Source of the DNA: an uncultured cyanobacterium
Lineage (GTDB): Bacteria; Cyanobacteriota; Cyanobacteriia; Phormidesmidales; Phormidesmidaceae
Assembly (NCBI GenBank): GCA_938029995.1
Contig: CALHGI010000584.1
Location: 1-11,402, forward strand
DNA length: 11,402 nucleotides
Reading direction: 5' to 3'
The notes beneath the pieces were generated by a model. The model had not been told where the DNA came from. It was given only the letters and a program-made list of their open reading frames with translations, and did not search any database. This document shows, piece by piece, positions 1-6,170 of the stretch; within the stretch, counting starts at the first letter, position 1; each line of letters opens with the position of its first letter. The position numbers were made by a program, and so were the translations under genes.

Positions 1-2
1 GT

Positions 3-554
3 CCTCAACAACCCAAACAACCCAAGCAATCCACCATGACGATTGCTGATTTCTTTACCTATTTTGATTGTACCGACTACAAAGATGTGACCTGGTCTGT
101 TCACGGGCAGTCCGATCCTACACCTAGGGGATTACTCACCCGTGCCAATCGCAAAAAGGCCTTGGGATGGTGGGATTACCTTTTGCTAATGGTAGACGGC
201 CTGCTGGGAAAACGTGATGTCCATGGGGGATATTTCCAGGGTAAGTTTACGCAAGAAATGATCTATCGCATTGCTTTTTTAGGATTCACGGGGTATCTCA
301 AAACCTTAGATGACGATCCTGCCATGGCCTTTGATGCCCATGTGGCATTGAGTAAATTACACCTACAGTGCCGAGATTTGGGTATTCAGAGTTTTCTCTC
401 GCCGATGCGTTACCGGGTGGATATTCAAGGCCATAATATTGCTGACAATAAGCAAGAGTTCCTGGACGCCATTGATCAAGAGTCGGTTGGCATGTTGCAA
501 TCGGACAACATGATGTCGACGTTAAAGAATGAAGGATTTGACGTCATTAAATAG
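3..554 (+). CDS. Unrecognised cyanobacterial protein, probably the C-terminal part of a longer gene
   Basis: I do not recognise this protein. From the first ATG (position 36) it is 172 residues, soluble-looking, with no signal peptide or membrane segment. It contains aromatic-rich stretches (GWWDYLLLMVDGLLGK near residues 44-59) and an alpha-helical C-terminal half. The same frame has no stop back to position 3. Those upstream codons read PQQPKQPKQST, a Pro/Gln/Lys-rich string typical of an interdomain linker, and there is no Shine-Dalgarno before the ATG. I infer that the gene starts outside the window and that the ATG is internal, so the visible part would be a C-terminal domain behind a flexible linker. 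The alternative is a short gene starting at 36. The stop TAG is at 552-554. Confidence 0.6.
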   Translation, partial: PQQPKQPKQSTMTIADFFTYFDCTDYKDVTWSVHGQSDPTPRGLLTRANRKKALGWWDYLLLMVDGLLGKRDVHGGYFQGKFTQEMIYRIAFLGFTGYLKTLDDDPAMAFDAHVALSKLHLQCRDLGIQSFLSPMRYRVDIQGHNIADNKQEFLDAIDQESVGMLQSDNMMSTLKNEGFDVIK

Positions 555-664
555 TGGTTACGGCAGGACTCTTCCTCTGCCCATAGGGGAGCTGGGCCGT
601 CCCATGACAGGGCGTTCCTGGTCCTGTGAGCTTATTGTCTGTGAAAGACACGGCTGATAATTAA

Positions 665-699
665 TAAAGGGGTCCATTCCTGAAGAATGGACCCCTTTA
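665..699. terminator. Strong hairpin terminator, probably bidirectional
   Basis: A perfect inverted repeat pairs TAAAGGGGTCCATTC (665-679) with GAATGGACCCCTTTA (685-699), giving a 15-bp stem with a 5-nt loop (CTGAA). On the minus strand it begins 28 nt after the stop of the FKBP gene and is followed by the T-rich run TTAATT, so it most likely ends that transcript. It could also stop read-through from the + strand gene ending at 554, about 110 nt upstream. The T tract is imperfect on both strands. Confidence 0.75.
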
Positions 700-727
700 G
701 AGTTATTGGATGAGCTGAACGCAGGCG

Positions 728-1288
728 TTAACCGCCGACACGAATTAGTTCTACGTCAAAAATAAGGGTGGAGTTGGGGGGAATGACTCCGCCTGCACCC
801 CGGGGACCGTAGCCCAGGTCGGGGGGAATCACCAGCTTACGGCGACCGCCCACACGCATGGTGGAAACGCCTTCATCCCAGCCCTTAATCACCTGGCCGA
901 CGCCGATGGTAAAGGAAAAGGGACGGTTGCGATCGCGGCTACTATCAAACTTTTCACCATTTTCCAAGGTGCCTGTGTAATGGACAGTAACTGTCTGGCC
1001 TTGGGTGGGAACAGCTCCAGTACCAACCTCTAGGTCTTCATAGGCGAGGCCAGTGTCCGTGGTGGTCATGTTTTCGTCCATGTCAGTCGTCGGTGCCTCG
1101 TCAGTAGTGTCCTCGGGTAGCAGGTCAGATGCTGTCTGAGCCACTAGCGTAGATTGAACAGTTGTGGCCGTATTCATCACATCTGTGGTCAAATTGCTTG
1201 CGACAGCTTCACTGCCCCTAAGCTGAGTGGCCAGGGCCACGACACAGCAAATGGTGAAAACCCCCAGACTAATAAAAACTTCTTTCAC
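728..1288 (-). CDS. FKBP-type peptidyl-prolyl cis-trans isomerase, membrane-anchored or exported
   Basis: It catalyses cis-trans isomerisation of X-Pro bonds and assists protein folding, here outside the cytoplasm. From the GTG at 1288 the product is 186 residues. Residues 6-22 form a hydrophobic signal or anchor segment, followed by a Thr/Ala/Asp-rich linker of about 55 residues and a C-terminal FKBP domain (about 79-184). Expected pocket residues are visible: Y104, F114-D115, V133-I134, W137, Y160, I169 and F177, within [17 protein letters not shown] and LGYG motifs. An in-frame ATG at 1345 would add 19 residues. I prefer GTG because GGGAG lies about 8 nt upstream of it and because the hydrophobic segment then starts at the N-terminus, as in other cyanobacterial FKBPs. 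No lipobox is seen despite the CC pair at residues 14-15. Confidence 0.9.
   Translation of the reverse strand: MKEVFISLGVFTICCVVALATQLRGSEAVASNLTTDVMNTATTVQSTLVAQTASDLLPEDTTDEAPTTDMDENMTTTDTGLAYEDLEVGTGAVPTQGQTVTVHYTGTLENGEKFDSSRDRNRPFSFTIGVGQVIKGWDEGVSTMRVGGRRKLVIPPDLGYGPRGAGGVIPPNSTLIFDVELIRVGG
929..936. repeat. HIP1 octamer (one of four)
   Basis: GCGATCGC is the highly iterated palindrome of many cyanobacterial genomes. Other copies in this window are at 3796-3803, 6211-6218 and 6614-6621, all inside coding regions. It supports the cyanobacterial assignment and marks no individual function. Confidence 0.85.
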
Positions 1289-1510
1289 AATTCTATCTCC
1301 CAGTGCAATAGCGTAAGCGCTGATGTATGAGCGCGAAACCTGCATCCAAATTGTACGTTACGATTCGTAAGACTCAGCTTTATATCCGTCAAATGTACGG
1401 TCAATCTAGTTAATAAATATACCGTTACTGATGGCTATTTCCATGGTGCCGGTTCAATTAAGCCATGCAGATGCGCTTGCAAGACCTGAAACTGGAACCT
1501 CTAAACTACC
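1289..1510. promoter_or_regulatory. FKBP upstream region with a possible promoter and a palindrome
   Basis: No gene is seen here. On the minus strand TTGACG (1387-1392) and TACGAA (1364-1369), separated by 17 bp, form a weak sigma-70-like promoter pointing at the FKBP gene. The candidate -10 lies inside the perfect palindrome TTACGA-T-TCGTAA (1358-1370), which could be an operator. TGTACG occurs twice nearby (1353-1358 and 1394-1399). The rest, 1400-1510, shows nothing I can interpret. Confidence 0.35.
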
Positions 1511-1628
1511 TAGTGGTCTGTCAAGAATAAGACTTAGGAGGAGGCGAGTGAAGCGTTAAACGATATGAAGAGTCATTCTTTACCCTTGATCAGGACTTAT
1601 CCCAATTTTTAGCGTTGACGCTGCACTA
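1511..1628. mobile_element. Candidate 118-bp MITE-like element with TA ends
   Basis: The segment begins TA-GTGGTCTGTCAAGAATAA and, read from the other strand, ends TA-GTGCAGCGTCAACGCTAA. The two ends share GTG, then GTCAA at the same offset, then TAA: 11 of 18 positions match after the TA. Further in, ATAAG recurs on both ends. Flanking TA on both sides fits the TA target duplication of IS630/Tc1-mariner elements. No reading frame large enough for a transposase fits inside, so it would be non-autonomous. Its right edge overlaps the TAG stop of the phasin-like gene. The match is imperfect and only one copy is in view, so this remains a candidate. Confidence 0.4.
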
Positions 1629-1949
1629 GTTCCATTTTTTATTTTCTAAATCCCGTAGCTGCCGTTCTAACCGGTCCAAGCGACCCCGTAATTCATCCAT
1701 TTCCGCTTGTCTGGGGACACCTAAGTCCTGCATGATGTTGCGAATTTGTCGTTGCAGCTGTTCGTCAATGGCCGCTTGATCGATGTTGAACTGCGACATA
1801 AAGTCATCAACAAACCCTTTCGCTTGCTCTGGATTGAGCTTGCCATCTTTCACCCAATCTTCGCTCACCTGCCGCAGCTGCTCTGCCACGAGGGAGGTGG
1901 TGCCAATGCCCAACATTAAAAGCTGCCGGAATAAATTGGATGAGTCCAT
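1626..1949 (-). CDS. Phasin-like small coiled-coil protein
   Basis: The product is 107 residues. The N-terminus is mildly hydrophobic (LFRQLLMLGIGTTSLVAEQL, residues 6-25). A Gln/Asp-rich helical middle follows, then a clear heptad pattern at about residues 80-103 (MDELRGRLDRLERQLRDLEN). This matches small phasin/PhaI-like proteins common in cyanobacteria. In other bacteria such proteins coat polyhydroxyalkanoate granules, but no PHA gene is in this window, so the granule role is not shown here and a generic scaffold is possible. The start ATG (1947-1949) opens a 155-bp divergent spacer shared with the secreted-protein gene at 2105. The stop TAG (1626-1628) uses the TA at the edge of the candidate MITE. 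Removing the element would still leave TAG, so an insertion there would not alter the protein. Confidence 0.7.
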   Translation of the reverse strand: MDSSNLFRQLLMLGIGTTSLVAEQLRQVSEDWVKDGKLNPEQAKGFVDDFMSQFNIDQAAIDEQLQRQIRNIMQDLGVPRQAEMDELRGRLDRLERQLRDLENKKWN

Positions 1950-1998
1950 AACGTGCTTTAGGTATTGAATTGCGGGACGACTGAACCAAACTTCCGTT

Positions 1999-2014
1999 AA
2001 AACCTTGAGGTTTT
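1999..2014. other. Small A/T-rich hairpin in the divergent spacer
   Basis: AAAACC (1999-2004), loop TTGA, GGTTTT (2009-2014), followed by TT on the + strand. It lies between the divergent phasin-like and TIGR03792-like genes. No gene reads into it from the left on the + strand, so a terminator role is doubtful. It would fall in the 5' leader of the minus-strand gene if that is transcribed from further right. Confidence 0.3.
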
Positions 2015-2093
2015 TTCTACAAACACTAGGATTTTAGAAGGGAATTTAGTTTATATGAATTTATTCTGGCAAACTATTGACGTAATCGACGGG

Positions 2094-2103
2094 CGGTTAA
2101 CCG
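2094..2103. other. 10-bp palindrome just before a start codon
   Basis: CGGTTAACCG is perfectly palindromic and ends one base before the ATG at 2105. It occupies the place where a ribosome-binding site would lie. It could be an operator half-site or chance. Confidence 0.3.
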
Positions 2104-2104
2104 T

Positions 2105-2509
2105 ATGGGGCAAAGACTTCTGTGGTGGACGGTGGCTATCTGGTTAGTATTCCTTTGGATTGCTAATCCCGTCAGTGCCGAGACAACCCTTAATCCTTCC
2201 CAGCCTTCCATGGTGATTGAATGGCTAAAATTTAGAGTCGATCCTGCTCAGCGTGCTCGCTATCTAGAGCTCGATGAAGACATTTGGACAGCGGCCCTCC
2301 AGACCTATCCTGGTTTTCTAAACAAAGCCACCTGGTTGGACCCCAACCATGACGATGAAGTTATTTTCGTGATTACTTGGGCTACCCGTGAGCAATGGAA
2401 ATCGATTCCTGAAGAGGAGTTAGATCAAATCAATCAGCGGTTTGATACCACCTTAGGATTTGACTATGATTTCCTCGAATCTAAGGAATTTAAGCTGTCG
2501 AGCCCATAA
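2105..2509 (+). CDS. Secreted TIGR03792-like protein (dimeric alpha/beta-barrel type)
   Basis: The product is 134 residues. Residues 1-25 form a classic signal peptide: a short positive start, a Trp/Leu-rich core, and a cleavage site after VSA (A25|E26). The mature part begins by residue 35 with VIEWLKFRVDP and includes PGFLNKATWLDP and DEVIFVITWATREQWKSI. This is the pattern of a monooxygenase-like ferredoxin fold, and I recognise it as resembling the uncharacterised cyanobacterial family TIGR03792. No catalytic residues or function are established. It probably acts in the periplasm or thylakoid lumen. The next gene starts 8 bp after this stop, indicating an operon. No good Shine-Dalgarno is present; the start is chosen because it gives an intact signal peptide. 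Confidence 0.8.
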   Translation: MGQRLLWWTVAIWLVFLWIANPVSAETTLNPSQPSMVIEWLKFRVDPAQRARYLELDEDIWTAALQTYPGFLNKATWLDPNHDDEVIFVITWATREQWKSIPEEELDQINQRFDTTLGFDYDFLESKEFKLSSP

Positions 2510-2517
2510 AAACGACC

Positions 2518-2862
2518 ATGCCGAGCTGTCCTCGATGTCACCAGTCCATATTGGCTACTGCTGTCACCTGTTCTAACTGCAATCTAGAACTGAAGGCCCA
2601 CGGGCATCCAGGGATTGATCTCCATCGCTCCCAAGGTGATGCCTATCTGTGTGACAGCTGTAGCTACCATCAAGACGATACCTGCACCTTTCCCCAGCGT
2701 CCCTTAGCCACCACCTGTACCCTGTACCAAGATGTACAGACTTTGCAGCAGCGACCTCTAAGCGCTGCTGAGATTTATACAATTCCGTGGTGGCGAAAAT
2801 ATTCTGGTTGGTTGGTATTGGCCATCCTGCTGCTGCTCAGCGTTTTGCTGGTGGTGCTATAG
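2518..2862 (+). CDS. Double zinc-ribbon protein with C-terminal membrane anchor
   Basis: The product is 114 residues. The first cysteine set is C4-x2-C7 and C18-x2-C21, a standard zinc ribbon. The second set is C45-x2-C48, C56 and C67, which could bind another zinc or an Fe-S cluster. Residues 97-114 are one uninterrupted hydrophobic helix running to the C-terminus, preceded by WWRKY, so the protein is tail-anchored with the metal domains probably cytoplasmic. Its function is unknown; such proteins are usually annotated as zinc-ribbon or DUF proteins in cyanobacteria. It follows the secreted TIGR03792-like gene by 8 bp and is likely co-transcribed with it. The pairing might link a membrane-bound redox or metal sensor with a lumenal partner, but that is inference. 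Confidence 0.75.
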   Translation: MPSCPRCHQSILATAVTCSNCNLELKAHGHPGIDLHRSQGDAYLCDSCSYHQDDTCTFPQRPLATTCTLYQDVQTLQQRPLSAAEIYTIPWWRKYSGWLVLAILLLLSVLLVVL

Positions 2863-2898
2863 GGCGAAGCTCCGCAATTCCCATGGTTCTCTTCCTGT

Positions 2899-2925
2899 CG
2901 GGACAGTCGTAGATTGACTGTCGCG
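2899..2925 (+). terminator. Hairpin after the zinc-ribbon gene
   Basis: GACAGTC (2902-2908) pairs with GACTGTC (2916-2922) across a 7-nt loop, and CG/CG pairs outside one mismatch extend it. It lies 36 nt after the operon stop. There is no T tract, so it may be a weak or factor-assisted terminator or an RNA-stabilising hairpin. Confidence 0.35.
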
Positions 2926-2952
2926 GATGGGATGGACTTAATAGCACTAGGG

Positions 2953-2969
2953 CAGCAACAAAATTGCTG
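2953..2969 (-). terminator. Hairpin downstream of tRNA-Asp
   Basis: CAGCAA (2953-2958) and TTGCTG (2964-2969) form a 6-bp stem with a 5-nt loop, 26 nt beyond the 3' end of the tRNA. On the minus strand a T-rich stretch (GTTTTATTTTC) lies between the tRNA and this hairpin rather than after it, so termination here is only plausible. Confidence 0.3.
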
Positions 2970-2994
2970 GGTCGTGCAGATATTGAAAATAAAA

Positions 2995-3068
2995 CGGGCC
3001 TGACGGGATTCGAACCCGCAACTTCCGCCGTGACAGGGCGGTGCTCTAACCAATTGAACTACAGGCCC
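2995..3068 (-). tRNA. tRNA-Asp (anticodon GTC)
   Basis: The minus strand folds into a standard cloverleaf of 74 nt. The acceptor stem is GGGCCTG (3068-3062) with CAGGCCC (3002-2996), followed by discriminator G (2995). The D arm contains TAGTTCAATTGGTTAGAGC, the anticodon stem is CCGCC/GGCGG around CTGTCAC with anticodon GTC, and the T arm is GCGGGTTCGAATCCCGT. Anticodon GTC reads the aspartate codons GAC/GAU, and the G discriminator is the tRNA-Asp identity base. CCA is not encoded (TTTT follows), as is common in cyanobacteria. Confidence 0.97.
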
Positions 3069-3083
3069 TTGAGGGCGATCTCT

Positions 3084-3112
3084 ATTTTGCTCAGGAATGG
3101 AACCTTTGTCAA
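3084..3112 (-). promoter_or_regulatory. Promoter of tRNA-Asp
   Basis: On the minus strand the consensus -35 TTGACA (3112-3107) is followed after exactly 17 bp by CAAAAT (3089-3084), a 4/6 match to TATAAT. The predicted start near 3077 leaves a short leader of about 9 nt before the mature tRNA 5' end at 3068, for removal by RNase P. Confidence 0.65.
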
Positions 3113-3173
3113 ACAGTTTTTTTGATTTATCTAGAGAATCGCGTTGTGCTTTGACGGAGGTTGTTACTGGAGT

Positions 3174-4766
3174 CTACCCTGCTTCAGCGTCATTCTCCCA
3201 TAGGGGGGTAGCAAAGTTGGCTAGCCAACGCTTGACCCAAAATGTCGCTCGGCAGTCGTCTTCGTTATATTTCAGAATATCGTTGAGGTATTGCTCATCT
3301 TGGCTTTCTAGCCAGTTGTCATACCAGCAAATGGATTGTGCTCCGTTGGCACTACTGTCGCGCCATTCAAATCCGATCCATCGGGCAATGTGCTTTAGGG
3401 CATAGCTTTCGATGGGTAGGGTGACGGCATCAACAATGCGCTTATGGATATCTACAAAACGTCCTAGGAGTTCATCAATATCGATGATGGAGCCATAGCG
3501 TTCGGCTAGGCGTCTAACGGTTTGGGCTTCGTAGGGGCAGAAATGATAGATCGGTGAATCTGGATAGTGGGCGACCACATGCTGAAACTGATTCCAGGCA
3601 GTGGCTTCACTTTCGGGCTCCCGAGCCACAAGGGGAATAAAGGTTTCGGTCTGGGTTTGGGTTTCGACGACTAATATTCCGTGCAGATAAATCAAGTCTT
3701 GATCGGGGGCTGCTTCAATGTCGAAATACAATTCGATGGGGGCGCTGGGGAGTTCTTGGGGAGACAGGGTGAAGTTGCGGTTGGCATCGGTGCGTGCGAT
3801 CGCAAGTCCAGACATTTTTGCTTGGGCCTGGTGCACCAGCTTTTCCGCGACCTTGAGCTCAAAGCCAGAGGCTTGGGCCAAGGTTGCGGGCTGATTGCGG
3901 GCGAGGGTTTCCACCGTGGTCAGACCGAGTTTATCCAAATGGCGATAACGGTTAAGGGTCACCCCAGGCAGTAACGACAAATGGTTTTGCTCTTGGGCGA
4001 CGTCATAGCAGTGGTTAAGCCACACACACATGTCACAACGACTACGGCTGATGAAGACATCCGGGGTTTGGTCTGATGTCAGAACCGTTTTACAGTTGTC
4101 TAGCAGTTCCAGCAACGTGGGCCACTGCTTTTCCATATCGATGATGTAAGGCCGCTCCCGCAGCCGCAAATGGGCCGTTAAGGGAATTACTCCCTGCCAA
4201 GCTGCTAGCACATAGGCATGGAACGCCGCCGTCAGCTGATATTCCTGTTTAGGCTTTTTTCCCAGCTTGATATCTAGGGGCACATAGTGCCAGCTCCCCA
4301 GCCAAGAGGCACCCGGTTGCTTAATCCATAGATCGGGCTGGCTGATGTAGCCTATGGTGCCGTCATCATTTACCGCGGCTACGGTGCCCCGGCAAATATG
4401 CTCCACACCTTGCTGCATCATGGCATAGGTTGCCTGGGCCGAGGCCGCCACATTGTTTCGGTGACGATGCGGCTGACTGATGGGTTGAAATTCTGCCAAG
4501 ACGGTTTGACGGTGAACCGCACTATCCCCTTTTAATTTGACTAAATAGTCACTGGGGGCCGCTTGAAGCTCAGCATCACCGTAGGTATCGAGATAGGCGC
4601 GACGCTGGCAGCGTAGGAATGTAAAGAGCGTACTGTCTTCAATCGTCTGTTGGGGCGAGGACTGCTGGGCCTGCCAGGGGACCGGTGGAGACATCCACTC
4701 AAGAGCCGACGCTGGTGTAGAGGGACCAGCATCCTGAGGTGGTAACGTAGGGGCCCTACCAACCAC
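3174..4766 (-). CDS. TM0106-family RecB/Cas4-like nuclease fused to a DEDD RNase-H-fold exonuclease
   Basis: The product is 530 residues from GTG at 4766. An in-frame ATG at 4694 (residue 25) is equally possible, since the first 24 residues look unconserved. The first part is a Cas4/RecB-type PD-(D/E)xK nuclease: D145, the PLDIK motif (D165, K167) and Q177-Y-x-L. Four cysteines, C53 and C244-x2-C247-x5-C253, match the Fe-S staple of Cas4/AddB/Dna2-like nucleases. Residues about 266-316 (LPGVT, LDKLGL, LAQASGF) resemble helix-hairpin-helix DNA-binding units. The C-terminal domain has FDIEA (D349, E351), D439 and YNEDD (Y500, D503-D504), as in DEDD 3'-5' exonucleases. It is presumed to act in DNA repair or processing; substrates are unknown. 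It stands alone, with no CRISPR or Cas genes nearby. Confidence 0.85.
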   Translation of the reverse strand: MVGRAPTLPPQDAGPSTPASALEWMSPPVPWQAQQSSPQQTIEDSTLFTFLRCQRRAYLDTYGDAELQAAPSDYLVKLKGDSAVHRQTVLAEFQPISQPHRHRNNVAASAQATYAMMQQGVEHICRGTVAAVNDDGTIGYISQPDLWIKQPGASWLGSWHYVPLDIKLGKKPKQEYQLTAAFHAYVLAAWQGVIPLTAHLRLRERPYIIDMEKQWPTLLELLDNCKTVLTSDQTPDVFISRSRCDMCVWLNHCYDVAQEQNHLSLLPGVTLNRYRHLDKLGLTTVETLARNQPATLAQASGFELKVAEKLVHQAQAKMSGLAIARTDANRNFTLSPQELPSAPIELYFDIEAAPDQDLIYLHGILVVETQTQTETFIPLVAREPESEATAWNQFQHVVAHYPDSPIYHFCPYEAQTVRRLAERYGSIIDIDELLGRFVDIHKRIVDAVTLPIESYALKHIARWIGFEWRDSSANGAQSICWYDNWLESQDEQYLNDILKYNEDDCRATFWVKRWLANFATPLWENDAEAG

Positions 4767-4949
4767 AGCTCAATTGGGCCTGTCGGCAAGATACAACTAA
4801 AAGTCTTGAAATCATCAAAGCAGTTGAAGCGTGCCTATGAGCAGACGCTTTTCGCTTGCGACTAATATAACGCAGACATGTGCTTCTGTATTAACACGGA
4901 CCTGGTTAAATCGCAATATATGGTACGGCCATGGGATTTGTGTGGCTGC
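4767..4949. other. Intergenic spacer with a weak hairpin
   Basis: The spacer separates the nuclease gene from the flavoprotein gene, both on the minus strand. AAGCGT (4827-4832) and ACGCTT (4845-4850) form a small inverted repeat with two further GC pairs inside (TGC/GCA region). It lies about 100 nt beyond the flavoprotein stop and lacks a T tract on that strand, so it is only a weak terminator candidate. I see no convincing promoter. Confidence 0.25.
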
Positions 4950-6083
4950 CTAGGGAGATAGCAATCCTGCGCTAATGCGTTTTAAACCCCGTGTTACCAC
5001 GTCCGAGTAGTTAAGTTTGCCGAGAAAAATATCACCCATGATTTGTGTGCCTCGCGGATGCTTGACCCCCACCCGATATCCCACTTTGGGTGCTAAATAA
5101 AACGCTTTGGCCAACCGCGCTGCCCAGCGCATCTGGTGCCCCCACTCCTGAATCATGGTTTGACTGTATTGGGCCAAGGCATGGGCATCACCCGCTAAGG
5201 CACTATGGATCGCTTCCGATGCCTTAAGGCCACTCAAAATCGATGGTCGAATTCCTTCGGCGGTAAACGGGTCCACCACACAGGCGGCTTCGCCTGCCAG
5301 AACGGCTTGGGTGGTGTGGAGTTTTTGATCACCATCCCACAGAAAAATAGGATGGCCGTGCTTTCTTTCCTGCTCAATGTCTACACCAAACTGTTGGGAG
5401 TAGTCTGCTAAGGGTTGTACCAGGTCCCTGGACTTGCGTTTGGCGGAAATAAAGGCACCGCTCCCCAGGGAATAGCCGTCTGCTTTAGGAAAATTCCAAA
5501 CATAGCCATTTTTTAATAGACCAAATTCAAAGTGGACGATGTGGCCATCGTTGACCGTGAGTCTGGGCTCCGTTTCAATGGCACCGGCCATGACAGTTTT
5601 TCGTTGCTGAAATCCTAGCCATTTGGCCATGGGACCTTTAGCGCCATCGGCGGCAATCAAATAGCGACCAACGACGGTCTGTGTGCTCGTGCTGATATGC
5701 CAGCAATGGTCTTTTAACTCAACGCCCGTGGCCTTAGTGTTCTCTTGCAACACGGCTCCTTGCTTTTGGGCCTGCTGCACCATGTAATGGTCAAATTCAT
5801 CGCGACGGACCATCCAAATGGGCTCCGACAGTTCAGCAATCACTTCGTCTTCCAGGTTGTAGGTGTAGCGTACCTGGGTCACTTTCTGGGAAATGACCGG
5901 TTCAAAGTCATAGTCAAACCATTCGGCTATTTTGGGGCACACACCACCACCACAGGGTTTATAACGGGGCAGCTTATTTTTTTCTAGGATGAGCACAGAA
6001 TGGCCTTTTTTGGCTAGATGGTAAGCCGCTGTCGCTCCCGCTGGGCCGCCGCCGACAACAACGCAATCATAGATAGATGTCAT
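4950..6083 (-). CDS. Geranylgeranyl-reductase-family FAD-dependent oxidoreductase
   Basis: The product is 377 residues. It opens with an FAD-binding Rossmann motif, VVGGGPAGATAAYHLAKKGH (residues 9-28), with E34 at the end of the second strand. KPCGGGV follows (42-48), which is diagnostic for the geranylgeranyl reductase/ChlP superfamily. AADGAKG (144-150) is the second dinucleotide motif, and LAGEAACVVDPFTAEGI (262-278) is the third FAD motif. Members reduce isoprenoid double bonds, for example in phytyl chains of chlorophyll and tocopherol or in other polyprenyl lipids. This protein is not an obvious orthologue of ChlP itself, which is longer and has a different N-terminus, so its substrate is unknown. 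It lies 87 bp downstream of the TetR-type regulator on the same strand and could be co-transcribed and co-regulated with it. Confidence 0.85.
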   Translation of the reverse strand: MTSIYDCVVVGGGPAGATAAYHLAKKGHSVLILEKNKLPRYKPCGGGVCPKIAEWFDYDFEPVISQKVTQVRYTYNLEDEVIAELSEPIWMVRRDEFDHYMVQQAQKQGAVLQENTKATGVELKDHCWHISTSTQTVVGRYLIAADGAKGPMAKWLGFQQRKTVMAGAIETEPRLTVNDGHIVHFEFGLLKNGYVWNFPKADGYSLGSGAFISAKRKSRDLVQPLADYSQQFGVDIEQERKHGHPIFLWDGDQKLHTTQAVLAGEAACVVDPFTAEGIRPSILSGLKASEAIHSALAGDAHALAQYSQTMIQEWGHQMRWAARLAKAFYLAPKVGYRVGVKHPRGTQIMGDIFLGKLNYSDVVTRGLKRISAGLLSP

Positions 6084-6170
6084 AGGTATGGGGTGATGTA
6101 GGTTTAGGTTGGGTCAGGCTTATGGTACGTTGTGCAGCCTTTCCCGGCTAGGTTTCTGGAGCGATGGGGG

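Noticed and set aside
1999..2016. AAAACC-TTGA-GGTTTTTT as an intrinsic terminator
   Set aside because: It has a short AT-rich stem and no + strand gene upstream to terminate; kept only as a weak hairpin.
2775..3053. 92-codon frame across the zinc-ribbon gene end and tRNA-Asp
   Set aside because: It overlaps a certain tRNA and a better-supported CDS; the translation has no protein-like pattern.
3097..3405. 102-codon + strand frame at the 3' end of the nuclease gene
   Set aside because: It is antisense to conserved exonuclease motifs and has no family resemblance.
3174..4766. Cas4-like nuclease as part of a CRISPR or defence island
   Set aside because: No repeats with regular spacers, no cas genes and no other defence genes are visible; the TM0106 family commonly stands alone.
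4541..4789. 82-codon minus-strand frame overlapping the nuclease N-terminus
   Set aside because: It is in a different frame from the conserved LRCQRRAYLD region, Arg/Pro/Ser-rich, and a typical shadow frame.
4950..6083. Assignment as ChlP, the chlorophyll geranylgeranyl reductase
   Set aside because: The superfamily motifs fit, but length and N-terminal sequence differ from typical ChlP, so only the family name is given.
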